64,000 nt of DNA from positions 1-64,000 of the forward strand of contig JANYKV010000114.1 of assembly GCA_025358055.1 (NCBI GenBank), read 5' to 3'. A program made the position numbers and the translations under genes. The first letter of the stretch is position 1. Each line of letters begins with the position of its first letter. The notes under the pieces were generated by a model. It worked only from the letters and a program-made list of their open reading frames with translations. It was not told where the DNA came from and searched no databases. Below are positions 8,585 through 18,152 of the stretch, one piece after another. This stretch comes from Gemmatimonadota bacterium (lineage in GTDB: Bacteria > Gemmatimonadota > Gemmatimonadetes > Gemmatimonadales > GWC2-71-9).

Positions 8585-10057
8585 ATGTCCATTCGTTCGC
8601 CGCTCGTGGTGATTTCCGCTTTCATCCTGGCCTGCAATTCCTCACCAAGCACGCCGCCTGCCGCGTCCGGCGTTGACCCTCGGATGGGCCGAGTGCTCGA
8701 CGGTCTGCGCCCGGCGTTTTCCATTAAAGGGGAAACCCCCGTCCGATGGACGCTGGTGGAACGGATGCAATTCCATAAGGTGCCCGGCGTGAGTATCGCG
8801 ATCGTGGACAGTGGACGGATCATCTGGGCCAGAGGATTCGGCGTGAAAGAGGCCGGCGGCACGGACTCGGTGACCACGGAGACGCTTTTTCAGGCAGGGT
8901 CGGTGAGCAAACCCACTTTCGCACTCGGCGTGATGCGCCTCGTGCAGGAAGGGAAGCTCAATCTCGACGACAACGTGAACGACAAGCTTATGTCCTGGAG
9001 AGTGCCAGAGAACAGGTTCACCAAAACGGAAAAGGTGACCCTGCGCCGGATTCTGAGTCACAACGCGGGCCTCACTGTTCACGGCTTTCCGGGCTACGAG
9101 GCGGGGACTCCGATTCCAACCGTGCCTCAGGTCCTGGATGGGGTGAAGCCGATCGTGAATACGGACCCGGTTCGAGTCGACACTTTTCCCGGCGCGATCT
9201 GGCGTTACGCCGGCGGAGGTACGACCATCGCGCAGCTGCTGGTCACGGATTTCACCAAGAAGCCGTTCCCCGCGTTCATGAAGGAGCTGGTGTTGGATCC
9301 GGCGGGGATGGTGCACAGTACCTATGAACAACCACTCCCGGTCGCGATGGCGCCGATGGCCGCGACAGGCCACAAACCAGATGGTTCGATCGTCAAAGGG
9401 AAGTACCATACTTATCCTGAGATGGCCGCCGCCGGGCTCTGGACGACTCCGTCCGACCTGGCGACTCTCGCAATCGAGCTTCAGAAAACCTACGCCGGGG
9501 CGTCGAGAAAAATCATTTCGCAGGCCACTCTCAAGCAAATGTTCACCGTGCAGAAGGCGCCCACTGGCATTGGCTACTTCCTGAGTGGGGAAGGCAAGGA
9601 CCTCGAGTTCCAGCACAGCGGCGGTGACGAAGGGTTCATCACGGAATTCGCGGCTTTCGCGGAACGAGGGCAAGGGGCGTTCATTATGACAAATGGGCTC
9701 AATGGTGGAAACATCATCGCGGAACTCATTCCGGCGATTTCCGAGGAGTATGGCTGGCCCTCTCGACGTCAGAGTGTGAAGACGGTGCTGACGCTCGATC
9801 CCAAGGTGATGATTCAATTCGTTGGACAATATCGATTCAGCGATCCGCCGGGTGTCCTTGCCACGGTGACGGTGGAGGGCGGGAAGCTCTTCGTAGAGGC
9901 GAAAGAAATGGGCGCGAAGCAAGAGATTCTGGCCGAATCGGATTCGACGTTCTTCGGCCGTGACTCCGGATGGCCGTTCGTGTTCCGGAAGCGCACGAAG
10001 GGGAAGGCGATGGAACTGCTCGTGGCGGGGGAGGCGTTAGGCGTGCGGGTGAAGTGA
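8585..10057 (+). CDS. Lipoprotein serine hydrolase of the class C beta-lactamase family
   Basis: A 490-aa protein. The ATG at 8585 is chosen over an in-frame GTG at 8567 because GAGG is placed 7 nt upstream. The N terminus is a lipoprotein signal with lipobox ILAC (Cys17). The catalytic S-x-x-K is SVSK (Ser106, Lys109) and the second motif is RYAGG around Tyr208, where the usual Asn of YxN is Gly. A C-terminal beta domain (about 400-490) follows, as in EstB/AmpH-like esterases and D-aminopeptidases. Probably an envelope esterase or peptidase; true beta-lactamase activity is not implied. It may be cotranscribed with the S9 genes downstream (87-nt gap). Confidence 0.85.
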   Translation: MSIRSPLVVISAFILACNSSPSTPPAASGVDPRMGRVLDGLRPAFSIKGETPVRWTLVERMQFHKVPGVSIAIVDSGRIIWARGFGVKEAGGTDSVTTETLFQAGSVSKPTFALGVMRLVQEGKLNLDDNVNDKLMSWRVPENRFTKTEKVTLRRILSHNAGLTVHGFPGYEAGTPIPTVPQVLDGVKPIVNTDPVRVDTFPGAIWRYAGGGTTIAQLLVTDFTKKPFPAFMKELVLDPAGMVHSTYEQPLPVAMAPMAATGHKPDGSIVKGKYHTYPEMAAAGLWTTPSDLATLAIELQKTYAGASRKIISQATLKQMFTVQKAPTGIGYFLSGEGKDLEFQHSGGDEGFITEFAAFAERGQGAFIMTNGLNGGNIIAELIPAISEEYGWPSRRQSVKTVLTLDPKVMIQFVGQYRFSDPPGVLATVTVEGGKLFVEAKEMGAKQEILAESDSTFFGRDSGWPFVFRKRTKGKAMELLVAGEALGVRVK

Positions 10058-10130
10058 GGGGCGAGGCCTGGGGAGCGGGATAGGGGAAAGGGGAACAGGG
10101 AAGGGATCGGGAAGAGCAAGTAACCGAAGA
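10058..10130 (+). repeat. Purine-only (GGGA/GGGGA) tract between genes
   Basis: Almost unbroken G/A runs of the GGGGAAAGGGGA type fill the gap between the serine hydrolase and the first S9 gene. A similar tract on the opposite strand occurs at 32158-32205. Such runs can form G-quadruplex or triplex structure. Whether it is a mobile repeat or a local expansion is unclear. Confidence 0.45.
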
Positions 10131-10144
10131 TTGGAGTGCCGTGT

Positions 10145-12199
10145 ATGAAAAGCCGACGAACCGACCTGTTGGCCATGGTCGTACTCATCACATCGACCGG
10201 CGCCTTGGGCGCGCAGACACCCGTGCCCGGGCCAGGGTTCAAAGAGGTCGTTTCGCTCGAGTCGGCCGGCAACCCTGTCATCTCGCCGGATGGGAGGCAT
10301 GTCGCCTACACGGTTCGGAACGCCGACTGGAAGGAGAATCGATTCCGGACGGAAATCTACCTGGCGCGCGAAGGCGAAGCTCCGGTTCAGCTGACCCGAG
10401 CTGCCAAGGGGAATAGCACATCGCCGAGGTGGTCGCCGGACGGTGAGTGGCTGGCGTTCGTCTCAGATCGGGCAGACAAGCAACAGGTGTACCTGATCCG
10501 GCCACGGGGCGGCGAAGCAATGCAGGTGACCTGGGCGAAGGACGGAGTGGGCGATTTCCGTTGGGCACCGGACGGCAAACGGATCGCCTACACCGCCACG
10601 GAGCCGGAGGACGATTGGGCCACCAAACGAAAGTCGCTCTACGGCGACTTCGCGGTGGAAGGTGCGGAATACCGGCAAAGTCATCTCTGGGTGACGGAGG
10701 TGGACCCCCTGACCTGGTCTCCCGACAGCACGAAGCGGCCGACGCCCACTCGACTCACGGAAGGGAAGGACTTTACCGTGAGCAATTTTGCCTGGTCACC
10801 CGACGGCACTCGCCTTGCGATCGAAGAGCGTCATGACCCGCTGATCACCTCTTCGGTCTCGGCAAACATCAGCTTGTTGAACGTTGCCACCAAGCTGAGG
10901 ACTCCGTTAGTCACCACCGTTGGATTTGACGGGAGTCCGCTCTGGTCGCCCGATGGGCGTTGGATCCTCTACTCCAGTTCGGGTGGAGATACGACGTCGA
11001 ATTTCTATCGCAACGGGGAGATGCTCAAAATTAGCGAAGCGGGAGGCGCGCCGGTGCGGCTCGCGGCGGGGTTCGATGAGCAGATCGGGAACGTGTCCTG
11101 GACTCCGAATGGCATTTACTTCCTCGCTTTCCAAAAGGCCAAGCGGTCGCTCTGGCTCATCCCTCCGGGAGGCACGGAGGCCGTGGCTGTGGAACAACCG
11201 TTCGAATGGTTGGGCGGACTCGATATCACCGCGGATGGACATTTCGCGACGGCACTGGTTCAGAGCAGAACCACGCTCGGCGAGGTATACCGGCTCGACC
11301 TGGAGAAGGCCGGCTCGCCGGTGAAGCTGACCGATTTATCTCGGCAAATTGCCGCGTGGTCCCTCCCGACCAATGAAATGGTGAGTTGGAAGAGCCGGGA
11401 CGGCGCCGTGATCGAAGGTGTCTTGCATAAACCCAAAGATTTTGATCCCCGCAAGAAGTATCCGCTGCTTGTGGTGATCCATGGCGGCCCGACCGGTATC
11501 GATCTTCCGGTCCCGCCGATTCCGGGATATGCGTATCCCATCAGCGAGTGGGTAGCCAAGGGCGCCCTTGTTCTGCGACCCAACTACCGAGGTTCGGCGG
11601 GATACGGTGAGCGATTCCGCGCGTTGAACGTGCGGAACCTTGGAGTCGGTGACATGTGGGATGTGATGTCCGGAGTCGATCATCTGATCAAGCAGGGGAT
11701 CGTCGATACCACACGTATGGGCTCCATGGGTTGGAGCCAGGGTGGATACATATCGGCCTTTCTCACGACGCACACCAACAGGTTCAAAGCGATCTCAGTC
11801 GGCGCCGGGATTTCGGACTGGAAGACGTACTATGTGAGCACCGACATCCATCCATTCACCCGCCAGTACCTCAAAGCCACGCCGTGGGACGATCCGGCGA
11901 TTTACGCGAAGACCAGTCCGATGGCGACCATCAAGCAAGCGCGGACGCCAACGCTCATCCAGCATGGGAGCCTCGATCAGCGGGTGCCGATTTCGGATGC
12001 GTACGAGCTCTATCAGGGTCTCCAAGACCAACTGGTGCCGACGAAGCTCATCGTGTACCAGGGTTTCGGGCACGGGATCAACAAACCCAAGGAGCAACTT
12101 GCGCTGTTTTGGCACAACTGGGAGTGGTTCGGAAAGTACGTGTTTGGAGAAACCGTAGAGATTCCGCTGGAAGAGGGCGTGAAGGCGCTAGGGAAGTGA
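10145..12199 (+). CDS. Secreted S9-family (prolyl oligopeptidase/DPP-like) peptidase
   Basis: A 684-aa protein. GGAG lies 8 nt before the ATG at 10145, which opens a signal peptide (MKSRRTDLLAMVVL...GALGAQ). An N-terminal beta-propeller with repeated WSPDG-type (PD40/WD40-like) blades spans about 25-420. The C-terminal alpha/beta-hydrolase carries the HGGP oxyanion region, nucleophile elbow GWSQGG with Ser531, Asp611 (GSLDQRV) and His643 (GFGHGI). S9 enzymes cleave short peptides. This one should act in the periplasm or outside the cell and supply di- and oligopeptides. It is the first of three consecutive S9 genes (41 nt to the next). Confidence 0.93.
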   Translation: MKSRRTDLLAMVVLITSTGALGAQTPVPGPGFKEVVSLESAGNPVISPDGRHVAYTVRNADWKENRFRTEIYLAREGEAPVQLTRAAKGNSTSPRWSPDGEWLAFVSDRADKQQVYLIRPRGGEAMQVTWAKDGVGDFRWAPDGKRIAYTATEPEDDWATKRKSLYGDFAVEGAEYRQSHLWVTEVDPLTWSPDSTKRPTPTRLTEGKDFTVSNFAWSPDGTRLAIEERHDPLITSSVSANISLLNVATKLRTPLVTTVGFDGSPLWSPDGRWILYSSSGGDTTSNFYRNGEMLKISEAGGAPVRLAAGFDEQIGNVSWTPNGIYFLAFQKAKRSLWLIPPGGTEAVAVEQPFEWLGGLDITADGHFATALVQSRTTLGEVYRLDLEKAGSPVKLTDLSRQIAAWSLPTNEMVSWKSRDGAVIEGVLHKPKDFDPRKKYPLLVVIHGGPTGIDLPVPPIPGYAYPISEWVAKGALVLRPNYRGSAGYGERFRALNVRNLGVGDMWDVMSGVDHLIKQGIVDTTRMGSMGWSQGGYISAFLTTHTNRFKAISVGAGISDWKTYYVSTDIHPFTRQYLKATPWDDPAIYAKTSPMATIKQARTPTLIQHGSLDQRVPISDAYELYQGLQDQLVPTKLIVYQGFGHGINKPKEQLALFWHNWEWFGKYVFGETVEIPLEEGVKALGK

Positions 12200-12240
12200 G
12201 GCGGGGGGGCGAGAGGATGACACACCGTGAAAGGGGCAAA

Positions 12241-14163
12241 ATGAGAGTGAGGCATCTTCCCGGTTCCGTACTTGCTTGGGCGCTTTTGGTTGGCGCGGCC
12301 GGCACTCTGACGGGGCAACTGAGCCCGGAGCAAATACTCAATCGCCGCAGGCTAAGCGACCTGCAGGCCTCGCCGGACGGGGCACGCCTCGCATTCACGG
12401 TATTCGAGGCTCCCTCCGGCACCAATCGTTCTCGCCACATTCACGTCCTTTCCGTTGCCTCCAGAGCGGTACGACAGCTCACGAACTCAGCCAAATCAGA
12501 ATGGGCACCGCGTTGGAGGCGTGATGGCACGCAGCTCGCGTTTCTTTCCGATCGCATCGAACGAGCCCAACTCTGGCTCCTCGCAATGGATGGCGGCGAG
12601 GCGCTGCAGGTGACCAGCGGAAAGAATGGCGTACAGGAGTTCGAGTGGTCGCCGGATGGGGCTCAGATTGCGTTTCTCGCCGCGGCACCTCCAACGGACG
12701 AGGAGGAGAAGCGGGAGTCGGCGAAGGACGATGCCCGGGTCATCGACCACGACGACAAGCCAAGCATGCTGTGGGTTCTGAATGTAGCATCCAAAAAGGT
12801 GCGCCCAATCACTCGGTCGCCCTGGCGCATTAGCGACTTCCATTGGATGCCTTCCGGTGACCGTTTTCTCGTTGTCGCGACGGATCACCCGGAGCGGGAT
12901 CAGTTCACCGATCGCCTCTTTACGGTTGGGGCCAACGACACCACGCTCTCGCTGTTCGCGACGCCGGGCGGCCCGTTCTCGCAGGCGCGGCCCTCGCCGG
13001 ACGGTAAGTGGGTCGCTTACGTGGTTGCGCGGGGGGATGGGCCGATTCCCCACGACCTATTTGTGGAGTCGGCCGACGGGGCTGGATCGAGGCGTAACCT
13101 CACCGCGACGTCGTTCGATCGTCCGGTGGAGAGCTTCGAATGGCGGGCGGACGGCACGCTCATCGTACTATATCAGGACGGATATCGAGGGCGGTTAGGT
13201 GTGGTGACGACGACGGGGTTGGCTCAACCCATCAACTCAACGGAGGCGAACGTCTCCGGTTTCGCGTCACTTCCAAACGGTCAAGTCGGGGTCGTGGCCG
13301 AGCGGGCCGACTCACCGGTCGAGGTGTGGCTCGGGGCATTGAGTGGGTCACTCTCCCCGGTCACGGCCTTCAATGCGCAGGTGAAGGGATTGGCGCTCGT
13401 CGAGCCGGAGTTGATCCGCTACCGAAGCTTCGACGGGACCGTCATCGAGGGTGCTCTGCTCAAGCCAGTGATCTTCTCACGGGGGAACCCCGTTCCTCTC
13501 GTGGTGAATGTGCACGGCGGTCCGACGGGGGCCTGGACCGACGGCATAGATGACCTTGGCCAGCTTCTGGTTGCTCGTGGATTCGCGGTGTTCGAACCCA
13601 ATATTCGGGGCTCGACCGGCTATGGTTGGAAAAATCTCATCTCCAACCGGGGCGATTGGGGCGGAGGTGATTTTCGAGACCTGATGATCGGGGTGGACAC
13701 GCTGGTCGGGCGTGGCGTAGCCGATCCGGATCGGCTGGGGATCATCGGGTGGTCCTATGGCGGATACATGGCATCCTGGGCCATCACCCAAACCACGCGA
13801 TTCAAGGGAGCTATGACCGGCGCTGGGATGAGCGACCTCGCGACGGAATACGGGACCGAGGCCGGACCGGCCTACGACGAGTGGTTCTACGGATTGCCGT
13901 ATGAAAAACCCCAAGGGTTCGCCAAGAGCTCGCCGCTGACATACATCACGAAAGCCAGAACGCCGACGCTGATTCTTCAAGGTGAAGCAGATGTCACCGA
14001 TCCAATTTCCCAGAGCCAGATGCTCTACCGGGCGCTCAAACGCTACAACGTGCCGACTGAGTTCGTCGTGTACCCCCGCGAGGGGCATGGGTTGCAGGAA
14101 GAAAAACATCTATTGGACCGCCTGCGACGCACCGTGGCGTGGATAGAGAAGTACCTGAAATGA
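12241..14163 (+). CDS. Secreted S9-family peptidase
   Basis: A 640-aa protein. The start at 12241 is taken because AAAGGGG lies just upstream and a signal peptide follows directly (MRVRHLPGSVLAWALLVGAAG...). An alternative in-frame ATG is at 12217. Beta-propeller blades with SPDG motifs fill about 45-390. The catalytic domain has NVHGGPTG, the elbow GWSYGG with Ser505, an Asp in LQGEADVTDP and a His in EGHG. The length and motifs resemble acylaminoacyl-peptidase/DPP-IV-like S9 members. It is clearly distinct from the S9 genes on either side, so the cluster is not a recent tandem duplication. Confidence 0.93.
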   Translation: MRVRHLPGSVLAWALLVGAAGTLTGQLSPEQILNRRRLSDLQASPDGARLAFTVFEAPSGTNRSRHIHVLSVASRAVRQLTNSAKSEWAPRWRRDGTQLAFLSDRIERAQLWLLAMDGGEALQVTSGKNGVQEFEWSPDGAQIAFLAAAPPTDEEEKRESAKDDARVIDHDDKPSMLWVLNVASKKVRPITRSPWRISDFHWMPSGDRFLVVATDHPERDQFTDRLFTVGANDTTLSLFATPGGPFSQARPSPDGKWVAYVVARGDGPIPHDLFVESADGAGSRRNLTATSFDRPVESFEWRADGTLIVLYQDGYRGRLGVVTTTGLAQPINSTEANVSGFASLPNGQVGVVAERADSPVEVWLGALSGSLSPVTAFNAQVKGLALVEPELIRYRSFDGTVIEGALLKPVIFSRGNPVPLVVNVHGGPTGAWTDGIDDLGQLLVARGFAVFEPNIRGSTGYGWKNLISNRGDWGGGDFRDLMIGVDTLVGRGVADPDRLGIIGWSYGGYMASWAITQTTRFKGAMTGAGMSDLATEYGTEAGPAYDEWFYGLPYEKPQGFAKSSPLTYITKARTPTLILQGEADVTDPISQSQMLYRALKRYNVPTEFVVYPREGHGLQEEKHLLDRLRRTVAWIEKYLK

Positions 14164-14177
14164 GGAGGTGGTCCGTC

Positions 14178-16283
14178 ATGCAAAGCTCGTGCGCCGTTCG
14201 TTTCGCGATTCAGGCCCTGGTGCTCCTGCCCGCCGCCGCACCTCTGGTGGCGCAACACAAGACCTTTGCATTGGAGCAGGTGTTCAGTGCTCCGTTTCCG
14301 GATGAATTGACGGCCGCAAGAACTGGCGGCTTCATCGCATGGGGCTACGATGCCTCGGGCCGTCGGAATGTTTGGGTCGCGGGGCCTCCGGACTATCGGG
14401 GACGTCAGTTGACCTCCTACTCGGAAGACGATGGTCAGGAGATCACCGATATTCAGTTCTCCGCAGATGGGAAGTCGATTGTTTACGTCCGAGGCGGAGG
14501 TGCCAACCGACAGGGGGAGCATCCAAACCCCACGAGCAACCCTGGTGGCGTAGAGCAAGCAGTCTGGGTGGTGCCGGTTGCCGGCGGCCCTCCTCGAAAG
14601 ATTTCAGAGGGAAGCGGGCCCGCGATATCGCCCACCGGGGGTCTGGTCGCCTTCGTCAAAGGCGGACAAATCTGGACCGCGGCCCTCTCGGGAGGAGATG
14701 GTGCTCCAACCCAGCTCCTCCACGCGAGAGGGGGAGCGAGCTCCCTCGAATGGTCACCCGATGGGTCGCGACTGGCCTTCGTGAGCGGGCGCGCCCGCCA
14801 TTCGTTCATCGGCGTCCACGAAATGGCGTCGAAGGCGCTCCATTGGATCGATCCGAGCGTGGATCAAGATGGGAGTCCGGTGTGGTCGCCTGACGGGAAA
14901 GAGATTGTGTTTCTCCGCACTCCAACTTCCACTGAGGAAATGATCTTCATCCCGGCGCGGGAGGGGGAACCCTGGTCGATTCGCGTGGCCGATGTATCGA
15001 CGGGAAAGGGCCGAGAAGTGTGGCATGCGGAACGGGGGAACGGGAGCGTGTTCCACGCGGTGGTCGGTCCCCAGCTCATGTGGGGACGAGGTGGGCGGAT
15101 CGTGTTTCCGTGGGAGCGGGATGGATGGAACCACCTGTACTCGGTGAGTGCGAGCGGGGGGCAGGCGACGCTGCTCACCCCGGGTGACTTCGAGGTCGAG
15201 TACGTCTCGCTTGCCGGAGACGGCGGATCGGTGCTTTTCAACTCGAATCAGGGAGACATCAATCGACGGCACCTGTGGCGGGTGCCCGTGAGTGGCGGCC
15301 CTCCCCAGGCCCTCACCCAGGGTTCGTCACTCGAGTGGCAACCCGTCAACCTGAGCGACAATTCCTCGATCGCGTTCCTTCACTCGGACGCAACTCATCC
15401 CGCACGGCCCGCGGTCCTCTCGCCCGGTGGCGCGGCACGCGAGGTCGCTCCGGACGCGGTTCCCGCCGACTTTCCGTCCGGCGCGCTGGTGGAGCCGCAA
15501 GCGGTGGTTTTCTCCGCCGCGGACGGGATGCAGATCCACGGTCAGTTGTTCCTGCCACCGGATCTCAAGCCGGGCGAGCGACGACCCGCGTTGGTGTTCT
15601 TCCACGGCGGATCCCGGCGCCAGATGCTGCTCGGCTTTCACTACAATTATTACTATCACAACACCTACGCGATGAATCAATATCTCGCGAGCCGGGGCTA
15701 CGTGGTGCTGGCGGTCAACTATCGCAGCGGGATCGGGTACGGGATGGAGTTTCGAGAAGCGCTACGGTATGGCGCTGGCGGTGCGAGTGAATTCAACGAC
15801 GTTTTGGGCGCGGGGGTATATCTGCGGGGGCGCAGCGAGGTAGATGGCAAGCGGATTGGGCTCTGGGGTGGTTCGTATGGTGGCTACCTCACGGCGATGG
15901 GACTCTCGCGGGCCTCGGACCTGTTCGCGGCCGGCGTGGATATCCATGGAGTCCACAATTGGAATGAGGGGATCAGGAACTTCGTGCCCTCCTACGAGCC
16001 GCTTCGCTATCCGGAGCAAGCCCGGCTCGCCTTCGAGTCGTCCCCGCTCGCCGCGGTGAAAACGTGGCGATCACCGGTCCTCCTCATCCACGGGGACGAT
16101 GATCGGAACGTGAATTTTCAGGAGACGCTGACGCTGGTCTCGGCGCTTCGACGGCAAGGTGTGGAGTTCGAGCAGCTGGTTTTTCCCGATGACGTTCACG
16201 ACTTCCTGCTCCATGGCAACTGGATGCGCGCGTACGGTGCTTTGGCGGATTTCTTTGCCCGCAAATTGGGCGGGAAACTTTGA
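14178..16283 (+). CDS. Secreted S9-family peptidase
   Basis: A 701-aa protein. The start at 14178 is favoured over the ATG at 14160 (which would give an ATGA overlap) because GAGGAGGTG sits 7 nt upstream and the signal peptide then begins properly (MQSSCAVRFAIQALVLL...). The propeller runs to about 430. The hydrolase domain shows FFHGGSRRQ, elbow GGSYGG with Ser566, Asp in HGDDDRNV and His in DVHDFL. The GGSYGG elbow and the long aromatic insert after HGGS (FHYNYYYHN) mark it as a third S9 subtype in the same operon, suggesting complementary cleavage specificities. Confidence 0.92.
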   Translation: MQSSCAVRFAIQALVLLPAAAPLVAQHKTFALEQVFSAPFPDELTAARTGGFIAWGYDASGRRNVWVAGPPDYRGRQLTSYSEDDGQEITDIQFSADGKSIVYVRGGGANRQGEHPNPTSNPGGVEQAVWVVPVAGGPPRKISEGSGPAISPTGGLVAFVKGGQIWTAALSGGDGAPTQLLHARGGASSLEWSPDGSRLAFVSGRARHSFIGVHEMASKALHWIDPSVDQDGSPVWSPDGKEIVFLRTPTSTEEMIFIPAREGEPWSIRVADVSTGKGREVWHAERGNGSVFHAVVGPQLMWGRGGRIVFPWERDGWNHLYSVSASGGQATLLTPGDFEVEYVSLAGDGGSVLFNSNQGDINRRHLWRVPVSGGPPQALTQGSSLEWQPVNLSDNSSIAFLHSDATHPARPAVLSPGGAAREVAPDAVPADFPSGALVEPQAVVFSAADGMQIHGQLFLPPDLKPGERRPALVFFHGGSRRQMLLGFHYNYYYHNTYAMNQYLASRGYVVLAVNYRSGIGYGMEFREALRYGAGGASEFNDVLGAGVYLRGRSEVDGKRIGLWGGSYGGYLTAMGLSRASDLFAAGVDIHGVHNWNEGIRNFVPSYEPLRYPEQARLAFESSPLAAVKTWRSPVLLIHGDDDRNVNFQETLTLVSALRRQGVEFEQLVFPDDVHDFLLHGNWMRAYGALADFFARKLGGKL

Positions 16284-17086
16284 TCGCAACCACGGTGACG
16301 TCCGGGGTTCTCAACGAAATTGCGGTCGACACGTTCGGCTCGCCCAGTGGCCCCACCATCATTTTCGTGCACGGCGGGGGTATCGCCGGGTGGTCTTGGC
16401 GGCCGCAGGCGCAGGCGTTCCTGGACTATCATTGCCTGGTCCCGGATCTTCCCGGCCACGGCAAGAGCCTAGCGGCCGGGGTGTGTACCGTCGAGCGAGG
16501 CGCGGGTGTCGTAGCGGAGCTGATCCGGACCCGCGCCAACGATGGCAAAGCGCATGTTGTCGGACTGTCCCTCGGCGGGCAGATAACGATCCAGTTGCTC
16601 GCGACCGCGCCGGAGGTCGTCGATTCCGCCGTGGTCAGTGGAACAAACGTTCATCCGCTGAGTTGGGCGAGGGTGTTCATGCCGCTCGTACGGGTGTCGG
16701 TACCCTTGCTCAGAATCCGGTGGTTCGCCCGCTTGCAGGCGAAGGCGTTCTCGGTGCCAGACGACTGCATGGAGGACTATCTGCGCGACTCTTTTGCCAC
16801 GGACGCGGGGTTGCTTCAGGGGATGGTGGAGAGTTCGCTCTCGTATCGTATGCCGAGGGGGTTACCAGCCGACAAGCGAGTGCTTGTCTTGGCCGGTAGC
16901 CGCGAGGTCAAAGCGATGTTCCGCTCCGCGCGGGATTTGACTCAGGCCATGCCTCTTGCCGTGGCGCGAGTGGCGCCGAAGGCGCGACACACCTGGAATT
17001 TCGAGTTTCCCGACCTCTTCAATCGCTCGGTGCGTTCGTGGATTCGTGGCTCGGCGTTGCCCGCAGAGCTTCAACCGCTTCCGTGA
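16280..17086 (+). CDS. Alpha/beta-fold hydrolase
   Basis: A 268-aa cytoplasmic-looking protein starting at a TTG whose last bases form the stop of the S9 gene (TTGA overlap). Motifs: oxyanion HGGG (31-34), DLPGHGKS (about 56-63) and nucleophile elbow GLSLGG with Ser97. The likely catalytic His is in ARHTW near residue 236. The family includes esterases, haloperoxidase-like enzymes and C-C hydrolases; no specific substrate can be read. Translational coupling to a secreted peptidase and position before a reductase and a transporter suggest it handles an imported small molecule. Confidence 0.85.
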   Translation: MIATTVTSGVLNEIAVDTFGSPSGPTIIFVHGGGIAGWSWRPQAQAFLDYHCLVPDLPGHGKSLAAGVCTVERGAGVVAELIRTRANDGKAHVVGLSLGGQITIQLLATAPEVVDSAVVSGTNVHPLSWARVFMPLVRVSVPLLRIRWFARLQAKAFSVPDDCMEDYLRDSFATDAGLLQGMVESSLSYRMPRGLPADKRVLVLAGSREVKAMFRSARDLTQAMPLAVARVAPKARHTWNFEFPDLFNRSVRSWIRGSALPAELQPLP

Positions 17087-17102
17087 CCTATATCGCGGCC
17101 TC

Positions 17103-18152
17103 ATGTCATCGCTTTTGATTTATGGAGCGAACGGGTACACCGGACAACTGATCGCTCGACAGGCGGTCCGGCATGGCCTTCAACCAGTATTGGCCGGGCG
17201 CAACGCATCCAGCGTTCGGTCCATCGCCGACGAACTCGGTGTCGACGCGCGGAGCTTCGGCCTCGATGATTCGAAGGCCATTGAAGCGGTTTTGCGGGAC
17301 GTTGCGGTGGTCCTTCACTGTGCCGGCCCCTTCTCGCGCACCTCACGGCCGATGGTCGAAGCCTGTCTCGCCAGCCGGGTTCATTACCTGGACATCACCG
17401 GGGAGATTGAGGTCTTCGAGGCTGTCGCTTTGAGAGACGCCGAGGCCCGGAGTCGGGGAGTGATGTTGTTGCCGGGTGTTGGATTCGACGTGGTTCCCTC
17501 GGACTGCCTGGCATCTCATCTGAAACGGCGACTCCCCACGGCCACCCACCTGGCCTTGGGTTTTTCGGGCGGGGCCGGGCTCTCTCGAGGGACCGCGACC
17601 ACCGCTCTCAGTGGCATTGGGCTCGGGGGAGCAGTTCGCCGCGGTGGGACGATCGTCGCGGTCCCAGCTGCCTGGCGCACCCGGTCCATTGATTTTGGTA
17701 CCGGGCCGCGCTCTGCCACCACGATTCCTTGGGGCGATGTGGCCACTGCATTTTACTCGACCAGGATCCCCAATATCGAAGTCTACATGGCGATGCCGAT
17801 AATGCTCCGCATTGCTCTAAGGGTCTCCGCCATATTTAGCGGATTGTTACGGACCGGGCCAGTGAAAAGGCTCGTGCAACGCCGCATCGATCGGGGTTCC
17901 CCCGGCCCGAGCGACGCAGCACGAGGTCGAACCCGGAGTCGCCTCTGGGGCGAGGTCCGAGACGGGGAAGCGCGATGCGCTGTGAGTCGGCTCCTCACAC
18001 CTGAGGGGTATACTTTGACTGCGCTGACGGCAGTAGCAGTGGCGGAGCGGGTGCTTCAGGGCGATGCCCCCGCCGGGTTCCAGACTCCCGCGACCGCCTA
18101 CGGACCGGATTTCATCTTGGGCATCGACGGCGTCGTACGGGAGGATGATTGA
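17103..18152 (+). CDS. Saccharopine dehydrogenase-like NAD(P)-binding oxidoreductase
   Basis: A 349-aa protein. The ATG at 17103 begins a Rossmann fold directly (MSSLLIYGANGYTG, dinucleotide-binding Gly motif at 8-14), followed by a typical AGR strand end (about residue 33-35) and HCAGPF, a signature of the saccharopine dehydrogenase/trans-acting enoyl reductase group. No signal peptide. It lies 16 nt after the hydrolase and overlaps the MFS gene by 4 nt. Members of this group include lipid enoyl reductases and uncharacterised reductases; the lysine pathway is not indicated by neighbours. Substrate unknown. Confidence 0.82.
   Translation: MSSLLIYGANGYTGQLIARQAVRHGLQPVLAGRNASSVRSIADELGVDARSFGLDDSKAIEAVLRDVAVVLHCAGPFSRTSRPMVEACLASRVHYLDITGEIEVFEAVALRDAEARSRGVMLLPGVGFDVVPSDCLASHLKRRLPTATHLALGFSGGAGLSRGTATTALSGIGLGGAVRRGGTIVAVPAAWRTRSIDFGTGPRSATTIPWGDVATAFYSTRIPNIEVYMAMPIMLRIALRVSAIFSGLLRTGPVKRLVQRRIDRGSPGPSDAARGRTRSRLWGEVRDGEARCAVSRLLTPEGYTLTALTAVAVAERVLQGDAPAGFQTPATAYGPDFILGIDGVVREDD

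Noticed and set aside
8642-9922. A 426-codon minus-strand frame
   Set aside because: Antisense to the lipoprotein serine hydrolase, whose catalytic motifs are intact; no domain in the shadow product.
11656-12240. Upstream extension of the second S9 gene to 11656
   Set aside because: The extension overlaps the catalytic domain of the previous S9 gene in another frame, and the real signal peptide starts at 12241.
16280-16295. Alternative GTG start at 16295 for the alpha/beta hydrolase
   Set aside because: Possible, but the TTG at 16280 gives a 4-nt stop-start overlap of the same kind as at 18149 and keeps the N-terminal strand.
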